From Erysipelothrix rhusiopathiae (GTDB lineage: Bacteria; Bacillota_I; Bacilli_A; Erysipelotrichales; Erysipelotrichaceae): a stretch of DNA of 6,129 bases. The translations under genes and the position numbers were made by a program. Numbering within the stretch: the stretch's first letter is position 1; every line of letters begins with the position of its first letter. The stretch covers positions 1-6,129 of the forward strand of contig CADBTK010000054.1 of the NCBI GenBank assembly GCA_902797585.1, in the 5' to 3' direction. Below the pieces are notes generated by a model. The model did no database searches. It saw only the letters and a program-made list of their open reading frames with translations, and was not told the DNA's origin. This document shows, piece by piece, positions 5,923 through 6,129 of this stretch.

Positions 5923-6129
5923 ATGGATAAAAAATCAATCGTATTTATGGGGACACCAAAGATTGCTGCAGACGTATTACAGGCGTTATTGGATGCAGGA
6001 ATCTCAATTGACCTAGTTGTAACACAACCAGATAAAAAAGTGGGTCGTAAACAGACTATTGTATATTCTCCGGTAAAAGAGTTAGCATTTCAACACAATA
6101 TTGAAGTGTTCCAACCGTTCCGTATTAAA
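5923..6129 (+). CDS. fmt: Methionyl-tRNA formyltransferase, N-terminal part (runs off window)
   Basis: Fmt transfers a formyl group from 10-formyltetrahydrofolate to the methionine on initiator tRNA in the cytoplasm. Only the first 69 codons are present and the frame is open at the end of the window. Seen: the Rossmann-like first strand with IVFMGTP (6-12), TQPDKKVGR (34-42; family consensus near TQPDKPVGR), SPVKELA (49-55) and VFQPFRI (62-68). The catalytic Asn/His/Asp residues lie in the missing part. The usual DF after MGTP is KI here, a mild variation. The gene is divergent from rpsT with its own -10 box and ribosome binding site, so it appears to be the first gene of its transcript. Confidence 0.93.
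   Translation, partial: MDKKSIVFMGTPKIAADVLQALLDAGISIDLVVTQPDKKVGRKQTIVYSPVKELAFQHNIEVFQPFRIK

Noticed and set aside
5811..5924. Upstream extension of the rpsT frame by 38 codons with a hydrophobic stretch
   Set aside because: It overlaps the rpsT promoter and ribosome binding site, and the S20 family starts at 5810.

Overview
The window looks like chromosome of a low-GC, probably strictly anaerobic Firmicute. The AT-rich coding sequence, strong AGGAGG ribosome binding sites, comEC-holA-rpsT backbone and an oxygen-sensitive glycyl radical enzyme all support this. The S20 N-terminus (MPQIQSQKKR) makes me lean to Erysipelotrichia, but this is only an impression.

Layout: (1) 1-1260, 3' part of comEC, the DNA-uptake channel, with its C-terminal metallo-beta-lactamase-like domain. 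(2) 1257-2195, holA, the DNA polymerase III delta subunit, overlapping comEC by ATGA. (3) 2196-2342, an AT-rich regulatory gap with several inverted repeats. (4) 2343-3056, a deoC-family Schiff-base aldolase. (5) 3061-3090, an intrinsic terminator. (6) 3105-5519, a glycyl radical enzyme of the dehydratase/lyase type. (7) 5521-5548, a bidirectional terminator. (8) 5550-5810, rpsT (ribosomal protein S20) on the minus strand. (9) 5811-5922, a divergent promoter region. (10) 5923 to the end, the start of fmt (methionyl-tRNA formyltransferase). No gene-free stretch exceeds 300 bases, and I see no tRNA, rRNA, CRISPR or mobile element.

The housekeeping genes are ordinary. The point of interest is the aldolase/glycyl-radical pair lying between holA and rpsT, genes that are close neighbours in many Firmicutes. 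The aldolase keeps the DeoC catalytic Asp and both lysines. It has lost the phosphate-binding serines and one loop glycine, so its substrate may not be deoxyribose 5-phosphate. The glycyl radical enzyme is complete (active-site Cys435, Glu437, radical Gly779) but carries GCVETG instead of the common GCVEPQ and has no activating enzyme beside it. Inference: the two enzymes may form a small anaerobic pathway in which a radical dehydration or C-X cleavage yields, or consumes, the carbonyl compound handled by the aldolase. E. coli offers a precedent for a glycyl radical enzyme next to a class I aldolase (ybiW near fsaA). The substrate cannot be read from the sequence.
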